Notes: generated by a model not told the origin, from the letters alone. A stretch of DNA of 64,000 bases from Streptococcus suis YS56 (GCF_000440115.1 NZ_ALMY01000081.1:1-64000), one strand, 5' to 3'. Numbered from the stretch's first letter, positions 1-11,149 are shown. Numbers and translations are program-made.

Positions 1-3000
1 TCGGAGTCAGAAGTTCCAGCTTCTTCAACCCCAGAAAAAGAATCTGAGTCGGGTCAATCTTCATCTTCAACGGAATCAACTGTTCCTGAATCTCCAACTA
101 CAGAAGAAAGTCCTATTTCTGACCAATCCGATTCAACAACCGAATCAAGTACGTCAGGCGAACCAGCTTCCGATACTCCAAATGACTCAGAAACACCAGT
201 TACTTCGGCATCAGAGGGAGTTAATCCTAATCAGCCAGCAGACTCTACCGTCCCAAGTGATTCTTCATCTGATTCACCACAACAGCCAGAAGCACCTGCT
301 AAAATCAAACCAGAGTTAGACGTAGCAATGCTGAAAGAGAATGTAGATGATAAGATTGTGGAACTAAGCTATACTTTGACAGACACGGACTCCACATTTG
401 TTCAGGCTGTAGTTTCTCTACATAAGGGTGATGAATTAGTCACAGAAATCGCTATTCAAGCTAAAGATGAGTTAGATAAGGTTCGTTTTACAGAATTATT
501 GCTAAATACTGAATATACTGTTAAAACAAGATTTACTTACCATTTAGGCAACGAAGATATTGAAGAGGTACTTCCTACAGAAAAATTTGAACTAGAAAAT
601 AAATTACTGGAATTACGAGACTACAAGAGTATTGAGCTATATCAGGTGGATGAAAATGGAGAAAAAACAAGAGTTACAGCCTTGAGCAATCTTCCAACTT
701 CTACAGAAAATTATCTTGTTAAAATTGCTACTGTAAACAATAAAGATATTTACCTCCCTGTCGATAACTTTGAGAATGATATCAATGGCATTAAGGTGAG
801 CATTATTCATCCAAAATTAGTGAAATTTAATCAGAACAATCATAGTTTCGATGAACACCATACCTTTACAGTTGATAAGCTCGTTTTACAAGAGGGTGCC
901 TACAGTAAATTTAGTGAATTAGTAGATGCCATCAATAACAATCCTAGTGGAACCTACTATCTAGCTGCAGATATGGTAGTTGATAAGTCGGTTTCAACGG
1001 ACACCTACATTACCAAAGAATTTACTGGTAGTCTGAAGAGCCTGGGTGACCACAAAACTTATTCTATTTTGCAGTTGGATAGACCACTTTTCAGTACGCT
1101 CAAGAACGCTAGGGTAGAAAACATCTCCTTAAAAGACGTGGCGATTTCAAACGAGCAAACGGAAGTAGCTGCTCTAGCTAAAAAATCAGACAAGTCTATC
1201 ATCGATAAGGTTTCTATTTCAGGAAATATTACTGCCAAACAAAATATTGCTGGCATTGTCTATAACGCCACAAACGGCACGACCATTAGTAATTCCATTG
1301 TTAATGTCAACCTAAGAAATACAGCAAGTCATGAAGCTTATTATATGGGTGGAGTTACAGGGATTTTAAATAGTTCAACCATTGATAAGGTGCGGGCTAC
1401 TGTTGCGATTGATGCTAAAACTGCAAGTGGACGCGGACAAAAAATCGGTGGCGTAACAGCGGAGATGATAATGCTAACCCAGCAACCGATCATGACAAAT
1501 GTCTATGTTACAGGTAAAATAGAAGCCAGCGCCCCTGCTGATACAGGTGGTGTGGTTGGCTTAGCTAGAATGTCTTTCTTGAATAATATAGCAACAGGTG
1601 CATCTGTCACAAATGGCGGGATCATCGCTTCGGGTCAAAATCTATATACTACATATGGATCAGTGCTAACAAATATTCATACTGTCGAGAATAATGCAGC
1701 AGGGCAACCAAATCCTGCTATTCAGTCTACAAGCCTTTCTCAAGAAGCCGTATTAGAGAAAATCAAGGCATGGGGAATTCCAACAGCACCAACCACGACA
1801 GGACAGGAAACTACCGACAGTCAGTCGAATTCAGTGCAGACCATCGATTATAACCAGGTTCAAAATGCTCAGGCTGAACGAAGAACTGCCTATGAAAACA
1901 CTGCTAAGTTGTTGCCTTTCTATGATCGGAATACGATTGTTAAATATGGGAACTTGATTGATGAAACAAGCAACCTCTACAGCAAACCTATCCAATCTGT
2001 TCTTACCTTGACTGAGGATGGCATAGTAACAAATCTCTATGATCAACATGCTTCCTTGAATAAATTGCTGATCCATTTTGAAGACGGAACTTCAGAAATA
2101 CTACCCCTAGTGTTTAAGGGTGAGTATGGCAACACCAAGGTTGTGGAATATCGTTTAGGCGAACAACTCCTCTATACACCGGAACAGTTACTATCTCTGG
2201 AATCCAGCCTCATCGATGATCTAGTAGCGGCATTTTCACAGGTTGAACTTTACAGCGAAAAGATGGCTAACATCTTGCATATCCAAACATCTGATAAACA
2301 AGCCAAATTAAAAGACTTGTATTTAGATGAATCCTTTGCAGAAGTCAAAGCCAATCTCAAGGGCCATATCAAAGGTTTGTTGGCAAATAGACAGGTGGTT
2401 GATACCACAAGCAAGGCTGTCAGGGATGTCATTAAAAACGAATTCTTGGCAGACAAAGAAAAAATCATGTTTGCACTTGCCTACCTCAATAGGCTATACG
2501 GTATTACATACGGAGATACCAACATCAAGAATATTGTGCTCCATCATGCAGATTTTTATAGTCGTCAACTTGATACTCTTGAGTGGTTGAAGTCCTTTAC
2601 AGAAAAGATAATCAAGGATACGGATGTGTATTATGTTTCACAAAATGGCTATGAAAATATGTATTTTGACAGATTAACACTTGCCAATAATGCAGCTATT
2701 CATAAGGAACGCTTTGGGCATTTATCTGGTCAACTCGGAACAGTTCGTGATTTCTTGGAATACAATAAGAAATTATTCTTGGGAGAAGTTGATTCAAGGA
2801 AGTGGTTCAAAGAAGCGACCAATGCCTTTGTTTATGAAATTCCATCAAATGTAAACTCGAGCATTGACACCAGTCTATACAGCCATTTGGGACGTATTCC
2901 ACGCTATGAAAAATACTATTTGCCACTGCTGAATATCAAGGAAAAAGATGATATTTTTGTCTTGAGTTCTATGGCTACAGTAGCCTTTGGTGGTTATGGA

Positions 3001-4425
3001 AGATATGTGGATACAGCTTTGAAAAAGACCAATCCTGACCAATATTACCAACATGTCCAGTCGGTACAGACAGGTCTGATACCAAAACATGCCAAACGCT
3101 TGGGTGACTTCTTGGATATGTGGTATCAGATGGCAGATTCTCATCTGAGAGACAAGTTTATCCAACGCTCAACTGAAATTTGGGATGGCTATTGGATCAA
3201 GGATTCAAATGCATTTGAAGACCAAACTGATAAACGTCGTTGGGCAGATAAGTATGACCAGGAATACCGCTATGTACAGGAGTTAGCAGGTGCCTTGAAT
3301 GAATGGCATAGAAAATCGACTGATAGCGCCTTTTCAGACACAGAAACCTTTGTTAAATTCTCCAATCGAGATATGCTATCTGATTTAGGAGATTCGACCA
3401 TGAGCCATGAATTGATCCATAACTATGATGAAACCATCATGTTGGACGGTCATAAGCGTCGTCCTGGTCAAGATGCAGAATCCTATGCTATGGGCTTGTT
3501 GCAGTCATCAGCTGGTGGGGGGATTTATTACTATGGATTTAATTTCATGAATGAACATAGTCCAAATACTCCACACAATGTTTCAAATAGTCGTTTCCAA
3601 ACAAAAGAGGATTTGCAAACCTATCTAAAAGGGCTCTTTGATGTTACCTACCTCTTGGATGCGGTCGAAATCCAAGCTATTGCTGCCAAGGGGAAAGAGG
3701 CTTATCCTTACTTCTTTAACAAGATAGAGTTGGTCCCAGCCAATGAAGCAACTGTTGGTCAGTCCCTTGGCTATCAAAATGCACATGACCGTATTAGGAA
3801 ATTGAGTAATGAGGAACTGGCTAACTTGAACATTGCGACTATCAATGATGCCATTGACCATGCCCTAGTTGCCAAAACATCACTGTTACCAGAGCAAGAC
3901 TATTTGCGTGAAAATTTGAAGAACTACTATTTCGTACCTCTCTATTATCCGATCTATGCAGGATTACAAAATAATCAAGGTACTGTTGGTGGTTTACAAT
4001 TCCGTAAGACAGCCTTGGAGCTACTAGCGGCAAAAGGGTGGGAAGATGGTTTTATTCCATATGCAACAGATAAGCTAAAAGCAGAAGCAGAGGCGGCAGG
4101 CCGTCCACTATCTGATCAGTTTATTTTTGAAAAACTATTTGTTAATCACTATACTGACTATGCAAGTTTCAAAAAAGCTATGTACAAGGAACGCTGGGAT
4201 AAGAAAGATAGACTGAGGGCCGTCACGATTAGCTTCAATGGTCAGACTGAAACAATAGATAATGTTGAAACGCTGAGCAGGCTGATGGCGGATGCTGTCG
4301 ATAAAGATTATCAGGCCGCTAAGAATAAGCAAGCAGGATTTAATCGCCAAAGTTTGAAAGACGCTATTTTGAAAGCCTATGTCGGTTTGACAGATAGCTT
4401 CACATCTTCGATATTTACTGACTGA
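1..4425 (+). CDS. M26-family zinc metalloprotease (IgA1 protease/ZmpB-like), 5' partial
   Basis: The reading frame is open from the first base, so the start lies upstream; 1474 residues are visible. The first ~110 residues are a Ser/Glu/Pro/Thr-rich linker. The middle (about residues 400-560) has GGV(T/V)G-type repeats like those of the M26 N-terminal domain. The catalytic HELIH zinc motif is at bases 3406-3420 (window residues 1136-1140), and a Glu 20 residues after the second His (DAES, residue 1160) is the expected third zinc ligand. M26 enzymes are surface proteases that cleave host IgA1 or other glycoproteins; the substrate cannot be told here. No C-terminal LPXTG is present, in keeping with the family, where the anchor is N-terminal. 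A terminator follows. Confidence 0.9.
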   Translation, partial: SESEVPASSTPEKESESGQSSSSTESTVPESPTTEESPISDQSDSTTESSTSGEPASDTPNDSETPVTSASEGVNPNQPADSTVPSDSSSDSPQQPEAPAKIKPELDVAMLKENVDDKIVELSYTLTDTDSTFVQAVVSLHKGDELVTEIAIQAKDELDKVRFTELLLNTEYTVKTRFTYHLGNEDIEEVLPTEKFELENKLLELRDYKSIELYQVDENGEKTRVTALSNLPTSTENYLVKIATVNNKDIYLPVDNFENDINGIKVSIIHPKLVKFNQNNHSFDEHHTFTVDKLVLQEGAYSKFSELVDAINNNPSGTYYLAADMVVDKSVSTDTYITKEFTGSLKSLGDHKTYSILQLDRPLFSTLKNARVENISLKDVAISNEQTEVAALAKKSDKSIIDKVSISGNITAKQNIAGIVYNATNGTTISNSIVNVNLRNTASHEAYYMGGVTGILNSSTIDKVRATVAIDAKTASGRGQKIGGVTAEMIMLTQQPIMTNVYVTGKIEASAPADTGGVVGLARMSFLNNIATGASVTNGGIIASGQNLYTTYGSVLTNIHTVENNAAGQPNPAIQSTSLSQEAVLEKIKAWGIPTAPTTTGQETTDSQSNSVQTIDYNQVQNAQAERRTAYENTAKLLPFYDRNTIVKYGNLIDETSNLYSKPIQSVLTLTEDGIVTNLYDQHASLNKLLIHFEDGTSEILPLVFKGEYGNTKVVEYRLGEQLLYTPEQLLSLESSLIDDLVAAFSQVELYSEKMANILHIQTSDKQAKLKDLYLDESFAEVKANLKGHIKGLLANRQVVDTTSKAVRDVIKNEFLADKEKIMFALAYLNRLYGITYGDTNIKNIVLHHADFYSRQLDTLEWLKSFTEKIIKDTDVYYVSQNGYENMYFDRLTLANNAAIHKERFGHLSGQLGTVRDFLEYNKKLFLGEVDSRKWFKEATNAFVYEIPSNVNSSIDTSLYSHLGRIPRYEKYYLPLLNIKEKDDIFVLSSMATVAFGGYGRYVDTALKKTNPDQYYQHVQSVQTGLIPKHAKRLGDFLDMWYQMADSHLRDKFIQRSTEIWDGYWIKDSNAFEDQTDKRRWADKYDQEYRYVQELAGALNEWHRKSTDSAFSDTETFVKFSNRDMLSDLGDSTMSHELIHNYDETIMLDGHKRRPGQDAESYAMGLLQSSAGGGIYYYGFNFMNEHSPNTPHNVSNSRFQTKEDLQTYLKGLFDVTYLLDAVEIQAIAAKGKEAYPYFFNKIELVPANEATVGQSLGYQNAHDRIRKLSNEELANLNIATINDAIDHALVAKTSLLPEQDYLRENLKNYYFVPLYYPIYAGLQNNQGTVGGLQFRKTALELLAAKGWEDGFIPYATDKLKAEAEAAGRPLSDQFIFEKLFVNHYTDYASFKKAMYKERWDKKDRLRAVTISFNGQTETIDNVETLSRLMADAVDKDYQAAKNKQAGFNRQSLKDAILKAYVGLTDSFTSSIFTD

Positions 4426-4466
4426 TCTAGATCTAGTTATGTTTCTTAGTCTACTTGGCTCTTTTA

Positions 4467-4515
4467 GGAAGAAGTTGGAATGATTGTATTTTCAGCTTCT
4501 TCCTTTTATTTTTTC
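4467..4515 (+). terminator. Rho-independent terminator after the M26 protease
   Basis: GGAAGAAG (4467-4474) pairs with CTTCTTCC (4496-4503), followed by a T-rich tract. It separates the protease from the DUF1149-dapB operon. Confidence 0.75.
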
Positions 4516-4531
4516 CAACTATCTACTAAAT

Positions 4532-4549
4532 TATGGTATAATTACCATA
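4532..4549 (+). promoter_or_regulatory. Extended -10 promoter inside a perfect palindrome
   Basis: TATAAT at 4537-4542 is preceded by TGg (extended -10). It lies inside an 18-bp inverted repeat, TATGGTA-TAAT-TACCATA. This is the likely promoter of the DUF1149-degV-dapB-cca operon. The symmetry could be a repressor operator, which is inference. Confidence 0.6.
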
Positions 4550-4574
4550 GTATTGTTTTTAGGAGAATTTAGAA

Positions 4575-4949
4575 ATGGAAATCGTTCGCGAAAAAGAATT
4601 TGTCAATCAGTATCACTTTGATGCACGTAATCATGCCTGGGAAAAGGAAAACGGGGTGCCAGAAACCAAATTAAATGTTGATTTCCAACTACTTGAACGC
4701 AATGAGGAAGAAAATAAAACGTCAATGATTACTATTTTACGTTTTATCATTGTTTTGAATCATTTTGTAATCTCAGGTGCTATGAGCCAAGCTGTTCATC
4801 TACAGGGACGTTATGTTAATGAACCGACTGAATTTACTGATGAAGAAAAACGAACCTTAGTTGAGCCGCTATTGGATATGCTAAAACGCATGACCTATGA
4901 TGTCACAGAAATCGCTTTTGATGCACCAGGGGTAAATTTGGAGTTTTAA
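4575..4949 (+). CDS. DUF1149 family protein
   Basis: A 124-residue soluble protein recognised as the streptococcal/lactococcal DUF1149 family, which is thought to have a SecB-like fold; no function is established. It has no signal peptide or membrane segment and is rich in Glu/Asn in the first 55 residues. A good Shine-Dalgarno (AGGAG) precedes the ATG. It is the first gene of the operon leading to degV and dapB, a common streptococcal arrangement; the next ATG follows one base after its stop codon. Confidence 0.8.
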   Translation: MEIVREKEFVNQYHFDARNHAWEKENGVPETKLNVDFQLLERNEEENKTSMITILRFIIVLNHFVISGAMSQAVHLQGRYVNEPTEFTDEEKRTLVEPLLDMLKRMTYDVTEIAFDAPGVNLEF

Positions 4950-4950
4950 T

Positions 4951-5793
4951 ATGAAATTAGCAGTTATTACTGACTCATCAGCTGTTTTAGGGATAGAACA
5001 TGAGGACTTGTTTGTCTTAAATATTCCAGTCCACATTGATGGTCAAGACTTTATTGAAGGACAAAATTTGACGGTTGAGGAATTTTATCAAAAAATGGCC
5101 TCTTCAAAAGAATTGCCAAAAACCAGTCAACCAAGTTTGATGGAATTGGAAGAAATTCTTGGAGGCTTGAAAGATAAAGGCTACACGCACGCGTTAGGTT
5201 TGTTTTTATCATCAGGTATTTCAGGTTTTTATCAAAATATTCAGTATTTGGCTGATGAATTTGAAGGATTAACCATTGCCTTTCCAGATACAAAAATCAC
5301 CTCAGCACCTTTGGGCATGATGGTGGAGAATGTCCTTAAATGGGCTGATGCAGGATTAGGTTTTGAAGAAATTACTGGCAAGTTGGAGCAAGAAATTGGC
5401 AAGACAACTGCCTTTATCATGGTTGATGACCTCAATCATTTGGTAAAAGGTGGTCGCTTGTCCAATGGTGCGGCATTGCTTGGCAATCTCTTGAGCATCA
5501 AACCGATTCTGTATTTTACAGGTGAGGGTAAGATCGAGGTTTATGAAAAAGTTCGGACGGAGAAGAAAGCCATTAAGCGTTTAATCGAAATTCTCCAAGA
5601 ACAAACCAATGAAGGACAATATCAGATTGCTATTATTCATGCCAATGCGCCTGAAAAGGCTGAAAACTTTAAACAGCAATTGGAAGAAGCAGGTGTCGGC
5701 AGCGATTTACCAATCGTGTCATTTGGTTCAGTCATCGGTACACACTTGGGAGAAGGGGCTGTGGCCTTTGGTATTTCTCCCATTATTGAATAG
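4951..5793 (+). CDS. DegV family fatty-acid-binding protein (FakB-like)
   Basis: 280 residues, a full-length DegV. The N-terminus ([14 protein letters not shown]) and the central KTSQPS segment are typical of the family, as is the [15 protein letters not shown] segment. DegV/FakB proteins bind a fatty acid and present it to the FakA kinase for phospholipid synthesis. Which acid this copy binds cannot be read from sequence. It is translationally close to DUF1149 upstream and 8 nt from dapB downstream. Confidence 0.9.
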   Translation: MKLAVITDSSAVLGIEHEDLFVLNIPVHIDGQDFIEGQNLTVEEFYQKMASSKELPKTSQPSLMELEEILGGLKDKGYTHALGLFLSSGISGFYQNIQYLADEFEGLTIAFPDTKITSAPLGMMVENVLKWADAGLGFEEITGKLEQEIGKTTAFIMVDDLNHLVKGGRLSNGAALLGNLLSIKPILYFTGEGKIEVYEKVRTEKKAIKRLIEILQEQTNEGQYQIAIIHANAPEKAENFKQQLEEAGVGSDLPIVSFGSVIGTHLGEGAVAFGISPIIE

Positions 5794-5801
5794 GAGTTTT
5801 C

Positions 5802-6569
5802 ATGACAATTAAGGTAATTATCGCAGGATTTAAAGGGAAAATGGGCTCAACGGCTGTTGAAATGGTCAAGGGTGACGCAGCACTTAGTCTCGCGGCCTTG
5901 GTGGATCCATTTGCGACAGAAGCAGAAGTGGACGGTGTTCCTGTTTTCAAGACCAAAGAAGAAGTTGCCAGCCTAGAAGCGGATGTCTGGGTGGATTTTA
6001 CAACGCCAAAATTTGCCTATGAAAACACCCGTTTTGCCTTGGAAAATGGCTTCGCACCTGTGGTTGGTACAACGGGCTTTACCCCAGAAGAAATCGAAGA
6101 ATTAACCGCCTTGTCTGCTGAGAAGGGCTTGGGAGGCTTGATTGCTCCTAACTTTGCGATCGGAGCAATCTTGCTCATGCAATTCGCGGCTCAGGCAGCC
6201 AAGTATTTCCCAAATCTTGAAATCATTGAATTACACCATGACAAGAAGAAGGATGCTCCGAGCGGAACAGCTGTTAAGACAGCAGAACTCATTTCCCAAG
6301 TCCGTCAGTCACAGGCTCAAGGTGCAGCAGATGAAGAAGAACTGATTGCTGGAGCTCGTGGGGCAGAATTTGACGGCTTCCGTATCCACTCAGTACGCTT
6401 GCCAGGCCTTGTTGCCCATCAGGAAGTGATTTTTGGGGCACAGGGAGAAGGATTGACCATTCGTCATGATTCTTACGATCGCATTTCCTTTATGGGCGGT
6501 GTCAACCTCGGCATTAAAGAGGTTGTCAAACGCTCACAACTCGTTTATGGTTTGGAACACTTATTATGA
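5802..6569 (+). CDS. dapB: 4-hydroxy-tetrahydrodipicolinate reductase
   Basis: 255 residues. The N-terminal dinucleotide-binding motif reads [17 protein letters not shown], and the family motif [15 protein letters not shown] (about residues 142-156) holds the catalytic His and the substrate-binding Lys/Ser/Gly. It reduces HTPA to tetrahydrodipicolinate in lysine and peptidoglycan-precursor synthesis. Its last codon overlaps the start of cca by 4 nt, so the two are translationally coupled. Confidence 0.97.
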   Translation: MTIKVIIAGFKGKMGSTAVEMVKGDAALSLAALVDPFATEAEVDGVPVFKTKEEVASLEADVWVDFTTPKFAYENTRFALENGFAPVVGTTGFTPEEIEELTALSAEKGLGGLIAPNFAIGAILLMQFAAQAAKYFPNLEIIELHHDKKKDAPSGTAVKTAELISQVRQSQAQGAADEEELIAGARGAEFDGFRIHSVRLPGLVAHQEVIFGAQGEGLTIRHDSYDRISFMGGVNLGIKEVVKRSQLVYGLEHLL

Positions 6570-7777
6570 AATTAAACAATCTGCCTTCTGAGTTTCAGGA
6601 GGCTTTGCCGATTTTAGAGAAAATTAAAGCAGCTGGCTTCGAGGCTTATTTTGTTGGCGGCTCCGTACGGGATGCTATTTTGGGCAGACCTATTCATGAT
6701 GTCGATATTGCGACATCCAGCTACCCTCAGGAAACCAAGCAGATTTTCCCGCGTACCATTGATGTGGGGATTGAGCATGGGACGGTCTTGGTCTTAGAAG
6801 GCAGCAAAGAGTATGAAATCACGACCTTTCGGACGGAGGAGGAGTATGTGGACTTCCGCAGACCGAGCCAGGTTTCTTTTGTGCGTTCCTTAGAAGAGGA
6901 TCTCAAGCGCCGCGACTTCACAGTCAATGCCTTTGCCCTGGATGAAGAGGCTCAAATCGTGGACCTTTTTGATGGGATGACCGACTTGGAAAACCGCACC
7001 CTACGGGCTGTAGGCATACCGGCTGAGCGTTTCAACGAAGATGCCCTCCGTATCATGCGTGGATTTCGCTTTGCGGCGACCTTGGACTTTGAGATTGAGC
7101 CGACGACATTTACAGCTATGGTTGAAACCGCACCGCTCTTGGAAAAAATCTCCGTGGAGCGCAGTTTTATCGAGTTTGATAAACTCTTGATGGCAGATTT
7201 TTGGCGAAAAGGCTTGCGCGCTATGATTGACTCCAAGGCTTACAATTTCTTGCCTGATCTAGCAGAAAAGGGAGAAAAACTTGAAACCATGCTGACCAGT
7301 TTGGTAGAGGATTTCCGATTTTCGACTTCTGAACAAGCTTGGGCCATGCTCTTTGTCTGTTTAGGTATCGAGAACATCAAGTCCTTCCTGAAAAAATGGA
7401 AAACCAGCAATGATTTTCAACGCACTGTTGTGAAGTTGGTAGAGATTTATCAACTCCGCCAAGCAGGTCCAGTAACCAAGCAAATCTGTTTCAAGTATGG
7501 CAAAGAATTTTTGTACTTAGTAGAAGAACTCCGTCAAGCACAAGGTTTGACTACGGATTTTGCAGCAATTGACAAGATTGACCAAGCCTTGACTATCCAC
7601 GACAAGCATGAAATTGTGGTCAATGGAGGACATCTGATGAAGGCATTTGATCTCAAACCAGGTCCAGTATTGGGAGAACTACTCAAAGAGGTGGAATTCC
7701 AGATTGTGGAAGGGCAGCTGGCAAACGAAGAGCAAGTGATTATGACATTTGTGAAAGGAATTTTAGTGAATGAGTGA
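6566..7777 (+). CDS. cca: CCA tRNA nucleotidyltransferase
   Basis: 403 residues, normal for a firmicute class II CCA-adding enzyme. The head domain carries [20 protein letters not shown] (about residues 31-50) with the GGSxRD and DxD catalytic motifs. [10 protein letters not shown] and the [18 protein letters not shown] segment follow. It adds or repairs the 3' CCA of tRNA. It overlaps dapB by 4 nt and the ABC-F gene by 8 nt, so it is an internal gene of the operon. Confidence 0.96.
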   Translation: MKLNNLPSEFQEALPILEKIKAAGFEAYFVGGSVRDAILGRPIHDVDIATSSYPQETKQIFPRTIDVGIEHGTVLVLEGSKEYEITTFRTEEEYVDFRRPSQVSFVRSLEEDLKRRDFTVNAFALDEEAQIVDLFDGMTDLENRTLRAVGIPAERFNEDALRIMRGFRFAATLDFEIEPTTFTAMVETAPLLEKISVERSFIEFDKLLMADFWRKGLRAMIDSKAYNFLPDLAEKGEKLETMLTSLVEDFRFSTSEQAWAMLFVCLGIENIKSFLKKWKTSNDFQRTVVKLVEIYQLRQAGPVTKQICFKYGKEFLYLVEELRQAQGLTTDFAAIDKIDQALTIHDKHEIVVNGGHLMKAFDLKPGPVLGELLKEVEFQIVEGQLANEEQVIMTFVKGILVNE

Positions 7778-9638
7778 TTTTATCGTTGAACACCTGACCA
7801 AGTCTGTCGGTGACAAGACAGTTTTTGCAGGCCTTTCATTTATCATCCACCAAGGCGACCGTATCGGGATTATCGGGGTCAATGGTACAGGAAAGACGAC
7901 TTTGTTGGATGTTCTGTCAGGTCGCATCGGTTTTGATGGAGACGTGTCACCTTTCCAAAGCAAGAATGCCTACAAAATTTCTTACCTGACCCAGGAACCT
8001 GACTTTGATGAAAGTAAGACGGTTTTAGACACCGTTCTTTCTTCTGACCTCCGTGAAACCCAGCTGATTCGTGACTACGAGCTGCTCTTATCTCATTACG
8101 ATGAAACCAGTCAAGCAAGACTGGAGAAAGTCATGGCAGAGATGGATTCTCTCAATGCTTGGGAGATTGAAAGCCAGGTCAAGACCGTCTTGTCTAAACT
8201 GGGTCTGACAGACCTCAACAAGACAGTTGCGGAGTTATCTGGCGGTTTGCGTAGACGGGTTCAGTTGGCCCAAGTCCTCCTTGGCAATGCTGACTTGCTC
8301 TTGCTGGATGAACCGACTAACCATCTGGATATTGATACCATTGAATGGTTGACGACTTTCTTGAAAAATACTAAAAAGTCTGTTCTCTTTATTACCCACG
8401 ATCGCTATTTCTTGGACAATGTGGCGACACGGATTTTTGAATTAGACCGCGCCAGCTTAACCGAATATCAGGGAAATTACCAGGACTATGTTCGCTTGAA
8501 GGCAGAACAGGACGAGCGAGATGCCGCCCTTTGCCATAAGAAAGAGCAGCTCTACAAACAAGAGCTGGCTTGGATGCGCAGACAACCGCAAGCTCGTGCA
8601 ACCAAGCAGCAGGCTCGTATCAATCGTTTCCATGACCTCAAAGGCGATTTAGCCAACAAGATAGACGATAGCGAGCTGGAAATCAATTTTGAAACCTCTC
8701 GTATTGGTAAAAAAGTCATCAATTTTGAACATGTCAGCTTTTCCTATCCTGACAAGCCCATTTTAAAAGACTTTAACCTGCTCATTCAAAACAAGGACCG
8801 CATCGGTATTGTCGGTGATAATGGTAAAGGAAAATCTACCTTACTCAATCTAATCGCAGGTGATTTGCATGCAGACAGTGGTAAGGTAGATATTGGTGAA
8901 ACTATCCGTATCGGTTATTTTTCTCAGACCATCAAGGGCTTGGACGAAAGCAAGCGGGTCATCAATTTCTTGCAGGAAGTGGCAGAAGAAGCTAAAACGA
9001 CATCTGGTATGGTTTCTATCGCAGAACTCTTGGAGCAATTCCTCTTTCCACGTAACACCCATGGTACCCTGATTGAAAAATTGTCTGGTGGGGAGAAGAA
9101 GCGACTTTACCTGCTGAAAATTCTCTTGGAAAGACCAAATGTTCTCTTACTAGATGAGCCGACCAACGACTTGGACATAGCGACTCTGACAGTCTTGGAA
9201 CATTTCTTGCAGAGCTTTACTGGTCCAGTCATTACCGTTAGTCACGACCGTTATTTCCTAGACAAGGTTGCCAATAAAATCTTGGCTTTCGAAGATAAGG
9301 GTATTGAGACTTTCTTTGGCAACTACACAGACTATCTGGATGAGAAGGCTTTTCTGGCTTCCAGCTCTGCCATTTCCTTGGAAAAACCAAAGGAGAAAAC
9401 CGAGAAGGTCAAAGAGAACAAGAAGCGGATGTCCTACTTTGAGAAGCAGGAATGGGCGACCATCGAAGAGGATATTGCTGGCTTGGAGGAGCGGATTGCG
9501 GAAATCGAGGCGGAAATGCTAACCTGTGGCAGTGATTTTTCAAAATTGTCCGATTTGCAGAAGGAATTGGATGAGAAAAACGATCTGCTCTTGGAAAAAT
9601 ATGAACGCTATGAGTATCTGAGCGAGTTGGAGGGCTAG
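7770..9638 (+). CDS. ABC-F family ATPase (Uup/YfmR-like)
   Basis: 622 residues with two nucleotide-binding domains and no membrane segments. The first has GVNGTGKTT, the signature LSGGLRRR and [11 protein letters not shown]. The second has [17 protein letters not shown] and [12 protein letters not shown] charged coiled-coil C-terminus (about residues 535-622) places it near Uup. ABC-F proteins act on the ribosome rather than as transporters. It could be a housekeeping translation factor; antibiotic protection is not indicated by context. The start overlaps cca by 8 nt. Confidence 0.92.
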   Translation: MSDFIVEHLTKSVGDKTVFAGLSFIIHQGDRIGIIGVNGTGKTTLLDVLSGRIGFDGDVSPFQSKNAYKISYLTQEPDFDESKTVLDTVLSSDLRETQLIRDYELLLSHYDETSQARLEKVMAEMDSLNAWEIESQVKTVLSKLGLTDLNKTVAELSGGLRRRVQLAQVLLGNADLLLLDEPTNHLDIDTIEWLTTFLKNTKKSVLFITHDRYFLDNVATRIFELDRASLTEYQGNYQDYVRLKAEQDERDAALCHKKEQLYKQELAWMRRQPQARATKQQARINRFHDLKGDLANKIDDSELEINFETSRIGKKVINFEHVSFSYPDKPILKDFNLLIQNKDRIGIVGDNGKGKSTLLNLIAGDLHADSGKVDIGETIRIGYFSQTIKGLDESKRVINFLQEVAEEAKTTSGMVSIAELLEQFLFPRNTHGTLIEKLSGGEKKRLYLLKILLERPNVLLLDEPTNDLDIATLTVLEHFLQSFTGPVITVSHDRYFLDKVANKILAFEDKGIETFFGNYTDYLDEKAFLASSSAISLEKPKEKTEKVKENKKRMSYFEKQEWATIEEDIAGLEERIAEIEAEMLTCGSDFSKLSDLQKELDEKNDLLLEKYERYEYLSELEG

Positions 9639-9974
9639 ATGAAAGTTCTTGTCATGTCATATATGGTCATCTATCTCTTGGTGACCTTGGGAGCGGCTTT
9701 GTTTAGCTATTTTAAGACCAAAAAGATGAATGCTTTACGCTTGGTGTTAACGGTTTTATCCATGCTCTTGCTGGCTGTCACGCTCTATTTTTACAGCCAA
9801 GCCTATCATGCTCTTCAGATGGTGGGGTTTGCTCTAGGATTTACCTTTATTTCTACTCTATTTCTCTATAACGGAACGAAAGAAGGTAGTAATTTTACGG
9901 TTGCCATGCTCTTTTCTGTCGGTCGCTTTATCTTGCATATTCAATTTTTAATTTTGCTCTATCTTTTTAGATAG
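9639..9974 (+). CDS. small integral membrane protein, unknown function
   Basis: 111 residues with four predicted hydrophobic helices (about 3-24, 32-52, 57-76 and 86-110) joined by short basic loops (KTKKMN). The ATG directly follows the TAG of the ABC-F gene, and a GGAGGG lies just inside that gene's end, so it is co-transcribed. I do not recognise a named family. The operon context (dapB, cca, ABC-F) gives no clear role. Confidence 0.75.
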   Translation: MKVLVMSYMVIYLLVTLGAALFSYFKTKKMNALRLVLTVLSMLLLAVTLYFYSQAYHALQMVGFALGFTFISTLFLYNGTKEGSNFTVAMLFSVGRFILHIQFLILLYLFR

Positions 9975-10008
9975 GGCATTATTTATACTTACAAATTTAT
10001 GAAAAGGC

Positions 10009-10038
10009 TTTACGCAAACCTTTGCATTGTGATATAAT
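10009..10038 (+). promoter_or_regulatory. Promoter of the glucokinase gene
   Basis: TTTACG (10009-10014) and TATAAT (10033-10038) with an 18-bp spacer, about 28 bp before the ATG. Confidence 0.6.
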
Positions 10039-10065
10039 AAAGAAAATACATTTGAGGTGATGATT

Positions 10066-11025
10066 ATGTCTAAAAAAATTATTGGTATTGACTTGGGTGG
10101 TACATCTGTTAAGTTGGCAATTCTGACGACTGATGGCGAGATTCAAGAAAAATGGTCTATCAAGACAAATATTTTGGATGAAGGAAGTCACATTGTTCCT
10201 GATATTATTGAGAGCATTCTACACCGCTTTGAAACTCATGGTTTGACAAAGGATGATTTCTTGGGTGTTGGTATGGGGTCTCCCGGTGTGGTTGATAGCG
10301 AAGCTGGTACTGTTATCGGTGCCTATAACCTTAACTGGAAAACCTTGCAGTTGGTCAAAGAACAGTTTGAGGCTGCCCTTGGTCTGCCATTTTTCATCGA
10401 CAATGATGCCAACGTAGCAGCCCTCGGTGAGCAATGGGTTGGTGCTGGAAACAACAATCCAAACGTTGTCTTTATGACCCTTGGAACTGGTGTTGGCGGT
10501 GGCGTCATCGCTGCTGGCAATCTCATTCGTGGTGTCAAAGGTGCTGGTGGTGAATTGGGCCATATCACAGTTGACTTTGATGAGCCATTTGCTTGTACTT
10601 GTGGTAAAAAAGGGTGCTTGGAAACTGTGGCTTCTGCGACAGGTATTGTTAACCTCAGCCGACGCTATGCTGATCAATACGCTGGCGATGCAAAACTGAA
10701 ACAAATGATTGATGATGGCCAAGATGTAACGGCTAAGGATGTCTTTGATTTGGCAAAAGAAGGCGATGATTTGGCTTTGATTGTCTACCGTCACTTCTCA
10801 GAATGCCTAGGTGTTGCTTGTGCAAACATTGCTGCAGTCCTCAATCCTGCCTACATCGTTCTGGGTGGCGGTGTGTCAGCAGCAGGAGAGTTCTTATTGG
10901 ATGGTGTTCGCAAGGTCTTTGCTGAGAACAGCTTCCCACAAATCAAGGAAAGCACACAAATTGTTTTGGCAACACGTGGCAATGATGCAGGTGTCTTAGG
11001 TGCTGCATCACTCGTCTTGAAATAA
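10066..11025 (+). CDS. glk: Glucokinase (ROK family)
   Basis: 319 residues. The ATG at 10066 is preferred over upstream GTG/ATG codons because GAGGTGA (10054-10060) would overlap those. The N-terminal phosphate motif IGIDLGGTSVKLAI and the ROK zinc motif CTCGKKGCLE (about residues 172-181) are present. IDNDANVAALGE holds the catalytic Asp. It phosphorylates glucose to glucose-6-phosphate and often influences carbon-catabolite control. It has its own promoter and terminator, so it is monocistronic. Confidence 0.94.
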   Translation: MSKKIIGIDLGGTSVKLAILTTDGEIQEKWSIKTNILDEGSHIVPDIIESILHRFETHGLTKDDFLGVGMGSPGVVDSEAGTVIGAYNLNWKTLQLVKEQFEAALGLPFFIDNDANVAALGEQWVGAGNNNPNVVFMTLGTGVGGGVIAAGNLIRGVKGAGGELGHITVDFDEPFACTCGKKGCLETVASATGIVNLSRRYADQYAGDAKLKQMIDDGQDVTAKDVFDLAKEGDDLALIVYRHFSECLGVACANIAAVLNPAYIVLGGGVSAAGEFLLDGVRKVFAENSFPQIKESTQIVLATRGNDAGVLGAASLVLK

Positions 11026-11031
11026 TATCTA

Positions 11032-11056
11032 AAGCAGAGGGAACTCTGCTTTTTTT
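11032..11056 (+). terminator. Terminator after glk
   Basis: AAGCAGAG (11032-11039) and CTCTGCTT (11044-11051) form an 8-bp stem with a 4-nt loop and a T run. Confidence 0.9.
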
Positions 11057-11090
11057 AAATCCGCTGTCACAATTTCTTTATATACATATA

Positions 11091-11119
11091 TTGAAAAAGG
11101 TGGTGAAAAAGCGTACAAT
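11091..11119 (+). promoter_or_regulatory. Promoter of the small membrane protein pair
   Basis: TTGAAA (11091-11096) and TACAAT (11114-11119) with a 17-bp spacer, 30 bp before the ATG. Confidence 0.65.
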
Positions 11120-11149
11120 GAAAGTGTAAAGAGAAAGGAGTGTTGGTCC

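Noticed and set aside
7770-9638. ABC-F gene as an antibiotic-resistance factor
   Set aside because: It sits in a conserved housekeeping operon and has Uup-like features; nothing points to resistance.
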